A stretch of 64,000 nt of DNA, taken from positions 2,108,001 through 2,172,000 of the forward strand of contig NZ_CP035291.1 in NCBI RefSeq assembly GCF_006094395.1, in the 5' to 3' direction. A program made the position numbers and the translations under genes. The notes beneath the pieces were generated by a model that ran no database searches, was not told the DNA's origin, and worked only from the letters and a program-made list of their open reading frames with translations. Source of the DNA: Staphylococcus haemolyticus. Lineage in GTDB: Bacteria; Bacillota; Bacilli; Staphylococcales; Staphylococcaceae. The first letter of the stretch is position 1. Each line of letters starts with the position of its first letter. Below are positions 26,959-36,001 of the stretch, one piece after another.

Positions 26959-27098
26959 AAAGCCACCAACTCCTTGTCATTATTATATTAAACTAACTAA
27001 TTGATGTCATCTTTGGTCGTTTTTAATTGAATTACGCACATAAACATATAAAAATTTTCAATTTTATTTTACTACAACTAATTAATTTTTAGGGAAAA

Positions 27099-27127
27099 TT
27101 GACAAAAATACTCGTATTTGATAATTT
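27099..27127 (+). promoter_or_regulatory. Promoter of the MetE-like gene with palindrome in spacer
   Basis: -35 TTGACA (27099-27104), 17-bp spacer, -10 TAATTT (27122-27127). The spacer holds the palindrome AAATAC-TC-GTATTT (27106-27119), positioned like an operator. Predicted transcript start near 27134. Confidence 0.65.
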
Positions 27128-27134
27128 ATGTTTA

Positions 27135-27149
27135 TATTATCTGAAAATT
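27135..27149 (+). promoter_or_regulatory. CodY-like box in the leader of the MetE-like gene
   Basis: TATTATCTGAAAATT matches the CodY consensus AATTTTCWGAAAATT at 13 of 15 positions and overlaps the expected transcription start. CodY repression of methionine synthesis in rich medium would fit. Confidence 0.5.
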
Positions 27150-27179
27150 CTAAATAAATTGATAAAGGAGGAACTGCTA

Positions 27180-28283
27180 TTGACTTACAGACCTTTTAAA
27201 GCAGACCATGTTGGAAGTTTGTTACGACCTCAAAGATTAAAGGACGCTCGCGCTAAATATAATCAAAATGAAATCAGTGGTGCAGAGCTAAAACAAATAG
27301 AAGATGAGGAAATCGACCGTATTATAGAGAAGCAATTAGAAATAGGTTTACATAGTATTACTGATGGTGAATTTCGAAGAAGTTGGTGGCACTTTGATTT
27401 CTTAGAAAATCTAGATGGTGTCGAAGGTTACACTCCTGATCACGGGCTAGAATTTGAAGGGCTAGAAACGCGTGCCCATAATGTAAGAGTAGTTGATAAA
27501 GTTAGATATAATCCTAATCACCCCCATTTTGACCATTTCAAGTTCTTATATGACAGAGTTAATGGACGCGCTACCGCAAAAGTATCAATTCCGAGTCCAA
27601 ACCAATTATTCCACCCTAACATATTGAATGAAGATATTTATCCAAATATTGAAGACTTTGCTCATGATATTTCTGAAGCTTATCGCCAATCATTGCAACA
27701 TTTTTATGATTTAGGTGCAAGATACATACAAATAGACGATGTATATTGGGCTAGTCTGACTGACGGTACACATAAAGTTCGAGGACGTCAACGTACAGAT
27801 GAAGAAAAAGTTCGAGCTCGTGAATTAGCATATAAGGTGGTAAATGATGCTGTCAAAGGTCTTCCAAAGGATTTAATTTTAACTACACACATTTGTCGTG
27901 GTAACTATCAATCAACATGGGCAATTTCAGGTGGTTACGAAGCGATTGCTCCGTATTTATTTAAAGAGCACCTGCATGGATTTTTCTTAGAATATGATGA
28001 TGAGCGTTCTGGCGACTTTGAGCCTTTACGCTATTTTGATAAGGAAGCTTATGCCGTACTAGGTTTAATTACTTCTAAGACACCCGCACTTGAAGATAAA
28101 GAATTAATTAAACAACGTATTAAAGAGGCACAACAATACATCTCTCTAGATCAAATATGTTTGAGTCCTCAATGTGGATTCGCTTCAACTGAAGAAGGTA
28201 ATCAGCTCACAGAAGAAGAACAATGGACTAAATTAAAATATGTCGTAGAGCTATCTAATGAGTTATTAGGCAGCGCTAATTAG
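27180..28283 (+). CDS. MetE-like B12-independent methionine synthase family protein (YxjG/YxjH type)
   Basis: 367 residues, corresponding to the C-terminal catalytic half of MetE. Seen: FKADHVGSLLRP near the start, TDGEFRRSWWHFDF, YIQIDDVYWASL, the zinc-ligand TTHICRGNY and SPQCGFAST with its cysteine. These single-domain members methylate homocysteine, probably from a donor other than polyglutamylated folate. The start is TTG 27180, 8 bp after AAAGGAGG; an upstream in-frame extension to 27099 would overlap the promoter, so it is rejected. Confidence 0.85.
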   Translation: MTYRPFKADHVGSLLRPQRLKDARAKYNQNEISGAELKQIEDEEIDRIIEKQLEIGLHSITDGEFRRSWWHFDFLENLDGVEGYTPDHGLEFEGLETRAHNVRVVDKVRYNPNHPHFDHFKFLYDRVNGRATAKVSIPSPNQLFHPNILNEDIYPNIEDFAHDISEAYRQSLQHFYDLGARYIQIDDVYWASLTDGTHKVRGRQRTDEEKVRARELAYKVVNDAVKGLPKDLILTTHICRGNYQSTWAISGGYEAIAPYLFKEHLHGFFLEYDDERSGDFEPLRYFDKEAYAVLGLITSKTPALEDKELIKQRIKEAQQYISLDQICLSPQCGFASTEEGNQLTEEEQWTKLKYVVELSNELLGSAN

Positions 28284-28297
28284 CACCATATTGAATT

Positions 28298-28341
28298 CTA
28301 AAAAACACAAAGTTAGATGAACCTAACTTTGTGTTTTTTAG
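28298..28341. terminator. Bidirectional terminator
   Basis: Perfect 19-bp stem: CTAAAAAACACAAAGTTAG (28298-28316) and its complement (28323-28341) with a 6-base loop. Serves the convergent MetE-like and cupin genes. Confidence 0.9.
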
Positions 28342-28342
28342 T

Positions 28343-28831
28343 CTATTGGTCTATGTTTAATAAGGCATATTGTTTAATAATTGCCTCGTGTTGAGGATAC
28401 ATACTGTACAACTCATCTTGTGTGAATAATTCAAAATGATTAAAATCAAATGCTGGTTGGCACATACATCCAACCAAACTATAGCCTTTTCTGTCTGTTA
28501 AACTCGATGCAAAAATAGTACCTTTAGGCACTAAATACTGCAATACGTCGCCATTTTCAATTGAAGCGCCTAATTGTACTGATTGATAGTTCCCCTGAGG
28601 TGTAATCATATGAATGGTCAAAGATTCACCTGCATGATAATACCATACTTCATCCGCATCGATACGATGAAAATGAGAAATATCACCAGTATTTAACAAG
28701 AAGTATATACTACTGAATGGTGCACGTTGTGCCTCATTTGTTGTTTCTCGAATTGTTTCTTTATAATAGCCACCTTCTGGATGAGGTGTTAGATCAAGTT
28801 GTTTAATCCAATAATCTGCATTTTTCTTCAT
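28343..28831 (-). CDS. Cupin, DUF985 family
   Basis: 162 residues. One cupin barrel with HPEGGYYKETIRE, FHRIDADEVWYYHAGESL (first cupin motif, residues about 57-74) and SLVGCMCQPAFDFNHFEL. The family may act as sugar-phosphate or nucleotide-sugar epimerase-like or regulatory proteins; function unknown. Its start overlaps the yebC stop (TAATG), so it is coupled to yebC. Confidence 0.85.
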   Translation of the reverse strand: MKKNADYWIKQLDLTPHPEGGYYKETIRETTNEAQRAPFSSIYFLLNTGDISHFHRIDADEVWYYHAGESLTIHMITPQGNYQSVQLGASIENGDVLQYLVPKGTIFASSLTDRKGYSLVGCMCQPAFDFNHFELFTQDELYSMYPQHEAIIKQYALLNIDQ

Positions 28832-29547
28832 TATTTTAAATCCACATTATGGAAAACATTTTGAACATCTTCAAGGTCTTCGAGTGCATCAATTAATTTC
28901 TCAAATGTTGCTTGGTCATCCTCTGATAATTCAATATCAGTTTGAGGTAACATTTCAAACTCAGTAACTTTAAATTCTTCTACACCTGTTTGACGTAATG
29001 CATCTTGTACATGAGCAAATTGGTCTGGTTCGGCATAAACGATTGTAAGATCTCCATCTTCAATTACATCTCTAACATCAACATCTTGTTCCATTAATGC
29101 CTCTAAAATGTCATCAGCTGATTTACCTTCAATGCCGAAAGTAGCCGTGTGATCAAACATGTAAGCTACAGAACCTGATACACCCATATTTCCGCCATTT
29201 TTACCGAAAGCAGCTCTCACATCTGAAGCCGTACGGTTTACATTATTAGTTAATGCATCTACGATAAGCATTGAACCACTTGGTCCAAAGCCTTCGTAAC
29301 GTAGGTGGTCATAATTTTCATCACCAGCACCTTTAGCTTTGTCAATTGCTCTATCAATAATATGATTAGGTACTGAATACGTCTTCGCTCTTTCAAGTAC
29401 TAATCTTAATGCTTGGTTAGATTCAGGATCTGGTTCACCAGATTTGGCTGCTACATATATTTCTTTACCAAATTTCGCATATATTCTACTTGTATTTTTA
29501 TCTTTTTGGGCCTTTTTCTCTTTAATATTATTCCATTTACGTCCCAT
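28831..29547 (-). CDS. YebC/PmpR-family protein (TACO1-like)
   Basis: 238 residues, full length. Seen: [24 protein letters not shown] at the start, [33 protein letters not shown] and GSVAYMFD, all hallmarks of the family. Members are annotated as transcription regulators; the related TACO1 protein and some bacterial homologues help ribosomes through difficult sequences. Operon with the cupin gene. Confidence 0.9.
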   Translation of the reverse strand: MGRKWNNIKEKKAQKDKNTSRIYAKFGKEIYVAAKSGEPDPESNQALRLVLERAKTYSVPNHIIDRAIDKAKGAGDENYDHLRYEGFGPSGSMLIVDALTNNVNRTASDVRAAFGKNGGNMGVSGSVAYMFDHTATFGIEGKSADDILEALMEQDVDVRDVIEDGDLTIVYAEPDQFAHVQDALRQTGVEEFKVTEFEMLPQTDIELSEDDQATFEKLIDALEDLEDVQNVFHNVDLK

Positions 29548-29656
29548 AATGTCATCTCACTTTCATACTCAATAATCCTTATTATATAGCATTAATAAAT
29601 CATTGTCTAAAAAGGAAATAAACGCATTGTACGAAGTAAAAATAAGCATAAAAAAA

Positions 29657-29684
29657 ATACTGACAGAATGTCTTTGTCAGTATT
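29657..29684 (-). terminator. sarX terminator
   Basis: AATACTGACA (29657-29666) and TGTCAGTATT (29675-29684); on the minus strand eight Ts follow. Confidence 0.85.
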
Positions 29685-29702
29685 CTCGTTCAACATATTA
29701 AA

Positions 29703-30062
29703 TTAAATATCTAAGAATTCTTCAACATCATTGAATAAAGCATCGAATTTTTTAACATTCTTCTCATCCATATAGATAAAAATTTTTCTCTCATCTTCAG
29801 TTGATCGAACCTTACTTAGTCTTTCTTTTTCTATAAGTCGTCGAATTGAGACTAATAATTTAGTTCTACTTAGCTCTAACTCACTAATTGCTATTTTTAG
29901 AAATTTTTGCATTAACATTTGATCTTTAGCAATATGTTCATGAGCAAGTTTGAGCAAAGCCAAATCATTTAATGTCAACTTATATTGTTTATCTATGTAC
30001 TCTGACAATGCTTTATATTGTTTATAGAATTCTAGTAATTTATTTAATTTGTCATTATTCAA
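29703..30062 (-). CDS. sarX: SarA-family regulator, probably SarX
   Basis: 119 residues from TTG 30062, the same length as S. aureus SarX; GGAGG lies 11 bp upstream, and a longer TTG reading at 30080 would contain that site. Seen: SarA/MarR winged helix with [47 protein letters not shown] (recognition helix and wing; the DER motif is the SarA-family hallmark). In S. aureus SarX is activated by MgrA and represses agr; in S. epidermidis and S. aureus it affects biofilm through ica. Position next to rbf supports the name. Confidence 0.82.
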   Translation of the reverse strand: MNNDKLNKLLEFYKQYKALSEYIDKQYKLTLNDLALLKLAHEHIAKDQMLMQKFLKIAISELELSRTKLLVSIRRLIEKERLSKVRSTEDERKIFIYMDEKNVKKFDALFNDVEEFLDI

Positions 30063-30256
30063 TGATTTTTGCACCTCCAAATATAAGCAGACAACTTAAT
30101 TACTATTATCCTTTATATTTTTAGGTATGTCCTATAACTTTGTTTAGAAATTTTTGTCGAATTTACTAACAATGTTAAAAATAGTTGTGCAAAACACAAT
30201 TGAGTAGATTTTATTTTTTTAAAACTTTAACGATATACAACGCATTGTAATTAAGT

Positions 30257-32359
30257 TTAATTTGAAGGGGGTGCATTATTAAAGTTATGTTCTATCATTT
30301 GAAATGTTGGATGGATTAAATAATCTAGTTTTCTTAAAAATCGTTTTGACCATTTATGTTTTTTTCTAATACTCTGAGAAATAAGATGATTAATATTACC
30401 GTTATAGTCATCGATGAGTTGAATTTGAACTAAATAGGTATCTTTTAATACATCATCTGCAAAATCAATAAATATATCTGTCTGATCATAATTGACTTGC
30501 AATGATTCACTTTCTAAAACACGCCAATCGTAAATTAGAACAGTATATTGGTCTTCATCGTCAATTAAGATGTAATTTTCATTAAATAATTTGGGTTTCA
30601 TACTAATTTCAATGAGTTGCTCTAAAATCGCTCCTAATATCGACTTAAAACCGTTTTCATCGAATATGTGAAGTGCATTAAACAAATTACCACTATGCTT
30701 GAAGTTAAAGCCAATTCCGTTAAAATATGACGCTGTTCTCACAAATGTCTCAATTAATAAAGGTGCACTATTATTCAAATCATTATATTTACTATTTAAA
30801 AATTTGTGGTTTTCAAAATTTAAAAATATTATTTTCTGATCTTCTAGATCAAATTGCTTTAATATTTGTCTAATATTTTGATATCGTAATATATTTTTCA
30901 CCAGTAAATGTTCATTCTGTTCAATTAAGTAAGGCATTTTTAGTTGTGCATTATCAATATATAAAAATTCAAAATTAATGCGTTTGATTTGTGATTCTAA
31001 TGTTTTAAACAATACAGGGTCGTTTAGCAGCTTACTTATTTCTAACCCAAATGAAAATTGTTGCGTTTTATGCTGTATTTTTAAAATGATTCGATAAATG
31101 GATTTCAAATTTACTTCATCTAAATCAAATACAAGACCTAATTTATGATTACCACTCGTAGGAAGTTGATGTTCTCTGAAGTAGTTTGCTACATCCTCAA
31201 AATTAGACTCTAAAAAATCCGTTAACGTTAAATCTTCCAGTCTAAATACTACATTTAATTCATTAATAATGATGTATTCAAACAATCGTTGTCTTTCATA
31301 CTTTGTCATTTGATCTTTAATATCACGCATATCTACATTTAGATAAAACTTCAATGTTGAGTGTTCGTAATACAAAGGTCGTGCAAAATCTTGAAAAAAT
31401 AATAATCTTATTTCTTCTATAGTATTAATTTGAATCACTAAATAATACGGATTCACAGTAGAACCAATTGTTGAATCTGCGTAGATTATATGTTCATCGT
31501 GTTGGTTATAATATTTTTGTTTAATCTTGATTAATTGATTAATGTAGTCAATATTTCCTTCGATTATATTTTCATAATCCATATCAATAGATTTTTCATA
31601 TCTATCACAGTATCGGTACTCGTTGGGAGTCATGTCAACATAATTTTTAAACGTTTTAGAATAACTTGAAGCACTGCTAAATCCTACTTTTTCGCTTATT
31701 AAACTTATCGTGTATTCCGTTGTTAATAGCCATTCAAATGAATTTGCAATTTTTAAAGTATCTACATATGTCTTGAAACCCATATTTAGCAATTGATTAA
31801 ACTGTGCCGAAAGATTAGATTTAGAAGTAAATAATTTCGATGCTATACCCGTTAGCGTTAATTTCTTAGTTATATTTTGATTAATATATTCTAATATTTC
31901 GCTTAATTCACCGTAAAAAGAGAAGTTATATTGATGATTTGCGATTGATTTCTCAATGGCCCCTTCTTTTCCGATAATATCAACAACAGAAGTAATATAT
32001 GTAGTATCTTCAGAAACTGAGTCTGCGTTTAAATGGTTTAGGGCAAGTTGCAATAATGCGCGTTTAATGGAGTTAATGGACTTAACTAGATTAGTTGAGT
32101 ATTTATAATTGAAGAAATCAAAATGGCGATCTCTAAACCAATCACTAGCGATATAAAGCATGATGGTTTTTTTATTTTTTAGAATTGAAAAAATATCTGT
32201 ATTATTAATAACGTAAATGTCATTTTCGACGTTAACAGTTTTAGTAAAGTGCTGAAGTATAAGCTGACCTTCTATCGGAAACAACAGAATAATACCGTCT
32301 TGGCAACGTGTCATTTTGTATTCATTCTTAGTCAATATATGAATATTGGTATTAGACAT
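30257..32359 (-). CDS. rbf: AraC/XylS-type biofilm regulator Rbf
   Basis: 700 residues, close to S. aureus Rbf. Unusual layout for AraC proteins: the two helix-turn-helix units lie at about 150-250 (LTLTGIASKLFTSKSNLSAQFNQLL and ISLISEKVGFSSASSYSKTFKNYVDMTPNEYRY), followed by a C-terminal part of about 450 residues with no obvious motif. In S. aureus and S. epidermidis Rbf promotes biofilm by acting on sarX and icaR. It lies directly upstream of sarX on the same strand, separated by 194 bp. AAAGAGG ribosome site. Intact. Confidence 0.88.
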   Translation of the reverse strand: MSNTNIHILTKNEYKMTRCQDGIILLFPIEGQLILQHFTKTVNVENDIYVINNTDIFSILKNKKTIMLYIASDWFRDRHFDFFNYKYSTNLVKSINSIKRALLQLALNHLNADSVSEDTTYITSVVDIIGKEGAIEKSIANHQYNFSFYGELSEILEYINQNITKKLTLTGIASKLFTSKSNLSAQFNQLLNMGFKTYVDTLKIANSFEWLLTTEYTISLISEKVGFSSASSYSKTFKNYVDMTPNEYRYCDRYEKSIDMDYENIIEGNIDYINQLIKIKQKYYNQHDEHIIYADSTIGSTVNPYYLVIQINTIEEIRLLFFQDFARPLYYEHSTLKFYLNVDMRDIKDQMTKYERQRLFEYIIINELNVVFRLEDLTLTDFLESNFEDVANYFREHQLPTSGNHKLGLVFDLDEVNLKSIYRIILKIQHKTQQFSFGLEISKLLNDPVLFKTLESQIKRINFEFLYIDNAQLKMPYLIEQNEHLLVKNILRYQNIRQILKQFDLEDQKIIFLNFENHKFLNSKYNDLNNSAPLLIETFVRTASYFNGIGFNFKHSGNLFNALHIFDENGFKSILGAILEQLIEISMKPKLFNENYILIDDEDQYTVLIYDWRVLESESLQVNYDQTDIFIDFADDVLKDTYLVQIQLIDDYNGNINHLISQSIRKKHKWSKRFLRKLDYLIHPTFQMIEHNFNNAPPSN

Positions 32360-32680
32360 TGATTAACCTCTTTCTAATTCATGATAGTCTTTCTAAATGT
32401 TGTACTAATTTCCTTTTGTCTCTTAGCACTATCATAGTGATTAAATGTAAATTTACCACAACATGATAAACAAATCAAAAATACAATTTTTTATAAATTA
32501 ATTTCTTATTATTATTAATTTAAGTTATGAATTTGTTAAAAAAATGTCCCGTTATTGCCTCAAAATTCAATCATGTATATAGTAATACGATCAATCATAC
32601 AATTACTAAACAAAATAAAATCATTGAATGCAACACGTAGACATCTCAAATGTATAGTTTCTCATTATATTCGTTCTTAT
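32360..32680. other. Gene-free stretch upstream of rbf
   Basis: About 320 bp, very AT-rich, between the BI-1 gene end and the rbf start (both minus strand), so it must hold the rbf promoter and any terminator of the BI-1 gene. I see no convincing ORF, hairpin or named operator in it. Confidence 0.5.
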
Positions 32681-33340
32681 TTAATTTTTAAAGCGATTTG
32701 CAAGTCTTAATACATCTTTTATAATATTCAATAAATTAATAAATAGATTAAAACCCATTTCCCGTGGTGAAAAATTCCCCCGCTTCATACGATTAAAATC
32801 ATACAATGTATATAATAGGAAAAGTATTAAACCTACAACTGTAATAACAGTGTGATATATAGGATTATCAATGAACATGCCAATTAATCCAGCAATAATT
32901 AACGCAATTAATGTTACAAATAAATATTTACCAATACTAGAGGCATCATTAATAATAAAATAGCCTAAAATACCGAATACTATAAATGCACCAATTGCTA
33001 ATAAGACATTTTTATAAAAAACCTCTGGTCCTAAATTCTGCATATAAGTGGTAAAAGTAGCATATGATAAAAGACCTACAATTATGGCGTAAATATGCGA
33101 AATAACCAAACCATACTTACGCGCACGTTGAATAAATAATGTTGCCAAAATAAGTACTAATAATGCTATAGATAAAGGACGTCTCCATTCCATAGGTAAG
33201 TATTGTCCGAAGTAACATCCAATTCCAAATATAATCCAATAATACATAAAAAATAGCCATACCTTGGCGTAATCACGCGTTCTATCTTTATCTCGATGTT
33301 TTGTCTTCATGTGATGTGTGTTGTTATACGACTGAAACAT
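32681..33340 (-). CDS. Bax inhibitor-1 family membrane protein
   Basis: 219 residues, seven helices after a charged start (MKTKHRDKDRTRDYAK). The order of helices and the late LYTLYDFNRMKRGNF, matching the family's acidic D-containing pore segment, fit the BI-1/YetJ group of pH-sensitive calcium leak channels. Function in staphylococci unknown. AAGGAGAG ribosome site. Confidence 0.8.
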   Translation of the reverse strand: MFQSYNNTHHMKTKHRDKDRTRDYAKVWLFFMYYWIIFGIGCYFGQYLPMEWRRPLSIALLVLILATLFIQRARKYGLVISHIYAIIVGLLSYATFTTYMQNLGPEVFYKNVLLAIGAFIVFGILGYFIINDASSIGKYLFVTLIALIIAGLIGMFIDNPIYHTVITVVGLILFLLYTLYDFNRMKRGNFSPREMGFNLFINLLNIIKDVLRLANRFKN

Positions 33341-33838
33341 ACAATGAATCTCTCCTTATCAGATATCACTTTTTCAACATGATTGTATCGCATTCTAACT
33401 ACTTTTCAAAAAATAAATCATTAACAAATGATATGTTTTCTACAATTACATTTTCATTAGTTATTAATACTAGACCGCAAAATATGCACTACAATTAAAT
33501 TTAACACAACCTTAAAGCCTATTGTTGAGCCATTTTGAGCTTAAACCTTTCCACTCATATCATCTTTATTTTAATAGAAATATTACAAATCACTTAATTT
33601 TTTTATTAAAATAAACATTCAAATATTTGATGAAGACTATCATATCAATAGATTAGGCGTTTTTACATAATCAGTGACAAATATTAACAATATTACAAGA
33701 TAATAACAACGCCCAAATTGTGTCTCTTTTTTGATAGTATGAATACGTGATATATGTAAATGAATATATAAGATAAATTAATAGTTTAGGAATTTATTAA
33801 TTATAAATAAAATCAATTTTCTCAAGGAGGACATTTAG
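33341..33838. other. Long divergent intergenic region before the LysM-CHAP gene
   Basis: 498 bp with no supported gene; AT-rich. It contains a WalR-type box (33692-33708) and, closer to the gene, TTGATA near 33735 as a possible -35. The long leader is typical of staphylococcal wall-hydrolase genes. Confidence 0.5.
33692..33708 (-). promoter_or_regulatory. WalR-type binding site
   Basis: On the minus strand TGTTAT-N5-TGTAAT (spacer TATCT) matches the WalR consensus TGTWAH-N5-TGTWAH exactly. It lies 131 bp before the start of a LysM-CHAP hydrolase, a gene class known to be WalKR-controlled in S. aureus. Confidence 0.6.
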
Positions 33839-34657
33839 TTGAAAAAGTTAGCAGTCGCAGCTTCTGTCGCAACCGGAGCAGTTGCAGTATTATCTAATCA
33901 CAATGCTGAAGCATCAACTCAACATACTGTAAAATCCGGCGAGTCGCTTTGGAGCATCGCTAGTAAATATAATACATCTGTAGATAGTATTAAGAAGAGC
34001 AACAACCTTTCAAACAATATGATTTTCCCTGGTCAAGTTATTTCTATTGGGGGCAGCAGTAATAACTCTAACAATGCCAGTTCAAATGCAACAACTTCTT
34101 CATCAACATATACTGTAAAAGCTGGCGATTCTTTATATGCAATTGCTAGTAAAAATGGTGTAACTGTCAATGCATTAATGGAAGCCAATAATTTATCAGG
34201 TTACTTAATTACACCAAATCAAAAATTAAAAATACCTAATGGTTCAACTACAACACCTAGTAAAACAAATCCTAGTACAAACAATAATGTAGGCGGAAGT
34301 GGCGGTTATTCTAGTCCAACATTTAGTCACCAAAACCTATATACTGCTGGTCAATGTACATGGTACGTATTCGACCGACGTTCTCAAGCTGGTAAACCAA
34401 TTAGTACTTATTGGTCAGATGCAAAATATTGGGCAGGTAATGCAGCAGCAGATGGTTATACAGTAGATCATAACGCAACTGTAGGTTCGATTATGCAAAC
34501 AACTACTGGCTACTATGGACACGTAGCTTATGTTGAACGTGTTAATGCTGATGGTAGTATCTTAATTTCAGAAATGAATTATGCTAACGGACCATATAAC
34601 ACTAATACTAGAACAATTCCTGCATCTGTAGTTTCAAGCTACAACTTCATTCACTAA
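33839..34657 (+). CDS. Secreted LysM-CHAP peptidoglycan hydrolase (SsaA/Sle1-like)
   Basis: 272 residues, TTG start 6 bp after AAGGAGG. Signal peptide cut after AEA (about residue 25); two LysM domains (28-71 and 91-134) bind glycan; Ser/Thr/Asn linkers; C-terminal CHAP domain (about 155-272) with catalytic Cys173 in AGQCTWYV and His228 in GHVAYVE. Acts outside the cell as an amidase or endopeptidase in cell separation or turnover. Sle1 has three LysM domains, so this is a shorter paralogue matching the S. aureus SsaA-like gene at this locus. Confidence 0.92.
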   Translation: MKKLAVAASVATGAVAVLSNHNAEASTQHTVKSGESLWSIASKYNTSVDSIKKSNNLSNNMIFPGQVISIGGSSNNSNNASSNATTSSSTYTVKAGDSLYAIASKNGVTVNALMEANNLSGYLITPNQKLKIPNGSTTTPSKTNPSTNNNVGGSGGYSSPTFSHQNLYTAGQCTWYVFDRRSQAGKPISTYWSDAKYWAGNAAADGYTVDHNATVGSIMQTTTGYYGHVAYVERVNADGSILISEMNYANGPYNTNTRTIPASVVSSYNFIH

Positions 34658-34676
34658 GAAATTAAATATAGAGTAT

Positions 34677-34715
34677 AAGAGCAGCTAATTAAGTTAAATT
34701 GGATTGCTCTTTTTT
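34677..34715 (+). terminator. Terminator of the LysM-CHAP gene
   Basis: AAGAGCA (34677-34683) pairs with TGCTCTT (34705-34711), followed by Ts. Confidence 0.6.
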
Positions 34716-34816
34716 CTGCATTAAAAATAATACTATTTAATAAATCATCCCACTGTTTTAACTTAAATTCAAAGAAGGTTTAAACTATTATGTCTCATTT
34801 CATATCTAACAAAGAA

Positions 34817-34972
34817 GGGAGTGGGACAGAATTCTTTTAAAATTCGTCGTCCCACCCCCGCAAGGATGACTAGAACTGAGAAAAGCTTGATTTAAGCGCC
34901 TTCTCAGTTCAGTCAGCTACTGCGAATTTGCTAAATAGCATTATTATATTATTTATGTCCCAGATTGTTCCT
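34817..34972. repeat. Staphylococcal intergenic hairpin repeat
   Basis: Three-part non-coding element: GTGGGAC (34821-34827) pairs with GTCCCAC (34849-34855) with an inner AATT-TTTT pairing; a second hairpin has AACTGAGAA (34874-34882) with TTCTCAGTT (34901-34909); it ends near GTCCCAG. It resembles the dispersed GTGGGACAGAA repeats seen in many staphylococcal intergenic regions. Fills most of the gap before pit. Confidence 0.65.
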
Positions 34973-34982
34973 TAATATTTTA

Positions 34983-35987
34983 TTATAAGAAAATGTTCAT
35001 AACCCAGAATATCAATGCTGCTAAAAGCGCAGAAATTGGTAATGTAATAACCCATGTAATAATCATACGTTGTGCAGTGTTCCATTTAACACCTTTAGCT
35101 CTGTTAGAAGCACCTACACCAAGAATTGATGATGATACAACGTGTGTCGTAGATAATGGGAAGTGTAATGATGAAGCTACAAATATTGTTAATGCTGATG
35201 ATAAGTCAGCAGCAGCACCATTTGCTGGGCGAATTTTCATAATGTTTCCGCCTACTGTTTTAATAATTTTCCATCCACCAATTGCAGTACCTAGACCCAT
35301 TGCAGTTGCACAGGCAACTTTTACCCATAATGCCGGCTCAACGTTTGTAGGATCTTGAATATTAGCAACGATTAAAGCTAATGTAATGATACCCATTGAT
35401 TTTTGTGCATCGTTCGTACCATGTGAGAATGATTGTAATGCTGCTGTAAATACTTGGAAGAATCGGAAATTACGATTCGCTCGAGTAAGGTTAGCATTTT
35501 TAAAGACAATTTTAACAATTGTGTACATAATGAATCCGACACAAAATGCAATAATTGGTGAAATGATTAAAACAATAATAATCTTAGTAAAACCTTGATA
35601 GTGAAGTACACCAAATCCTTGTGCTGCAATCGCTGCACCAGCGATTGAACCTATTAATGCGTGAGATGATGAACTTGGAATACCATAAAACCATGTTAAT
35701 AAATTCCAAATGATTGCTGCTAAAATAGCGGCTAATACAACTACTAACCCATTATGTAACTTAAATGGATCAACAATGTCTTTTGTGATTGTACCGGCAA
35801 CACCAGTAAATGTTAAAGCACCGATAAAGTTCATAATTGCCGCTAAAAATATTGCAGTTCTAGGCGTCAAGGCACGTGTCGATACTGCTGTAGCAATCGC
35901 GTTGGCTGTATCATGGAATCCATTGATAAAGTCAAAGATTAAAGAAAATATAACGATAGCTATAGTGATAATTAATACATATTCCAT
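34983..35987 (-). CDS. pit: Low-affinity inorganic phosphate transporter Pit
   Basis: 334 residues, PiT family. Seen: two copies of the PiT signature, FINGFHDTANAIATAVSTRALTP near the start and FSHGTNDAQKSMGIITLA in the middle, within about ten helices. Moves metal-phosphate with a cation across the membrane. Starts 14 bp after the DUF47 partner, so the two form an operon. Length is typical for short Gram-positive Pit. Confidence 0.93.
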   Translation of the reverse strand: MEYVLIITIAIVIFSLIFDFINGFHDTANAIATAVSTRALTPRTAIFLAAIMNFIGALTFTGVAGTITKDIVDPFKLHNGLVVVLAAILAAIIWNLLTWFYGIPSSSSHALIGSIAGAAIAAQGFGVLHYQGFTKIIIVLIISPIIAFCVGFIMYTIVKIVFKNANLTRANRNFRFFQVFTAALQSFSHGTNDAQKSMGIITLALIVANIQDPTNVEPALWVKVACATAMGLGTAIGGWKIIKTVGGNIMKIRPANGAAADLSSALTIFVASSLHFPLSTTHVVSSSILGVGASNRAKGVKWNTAQRMIITWVITLPISALLAALIFWVMNIFL

Positions 35988-36001
35988 AAATTAAAACTCC
36001 C

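Noticed and set aside
27099-27179. N-terminal extension of the MetE-like protein
   Set aside because: It would overlap a consensus promoter; TTG 27180 has an AAAGGAGG site and the conserved protein begins there.
33301-33498. Possible 65-codon gene before the LysM-CHAP gene
   Set aside because: No ribosome site, starts inside the BI-1 gene on the other strand, composition like non-coding AT-rich DNA.
34993-35994. Plus-strand open frames opposite pit
   Set aside because: Shadows of the pit coding sequence; no start signals.
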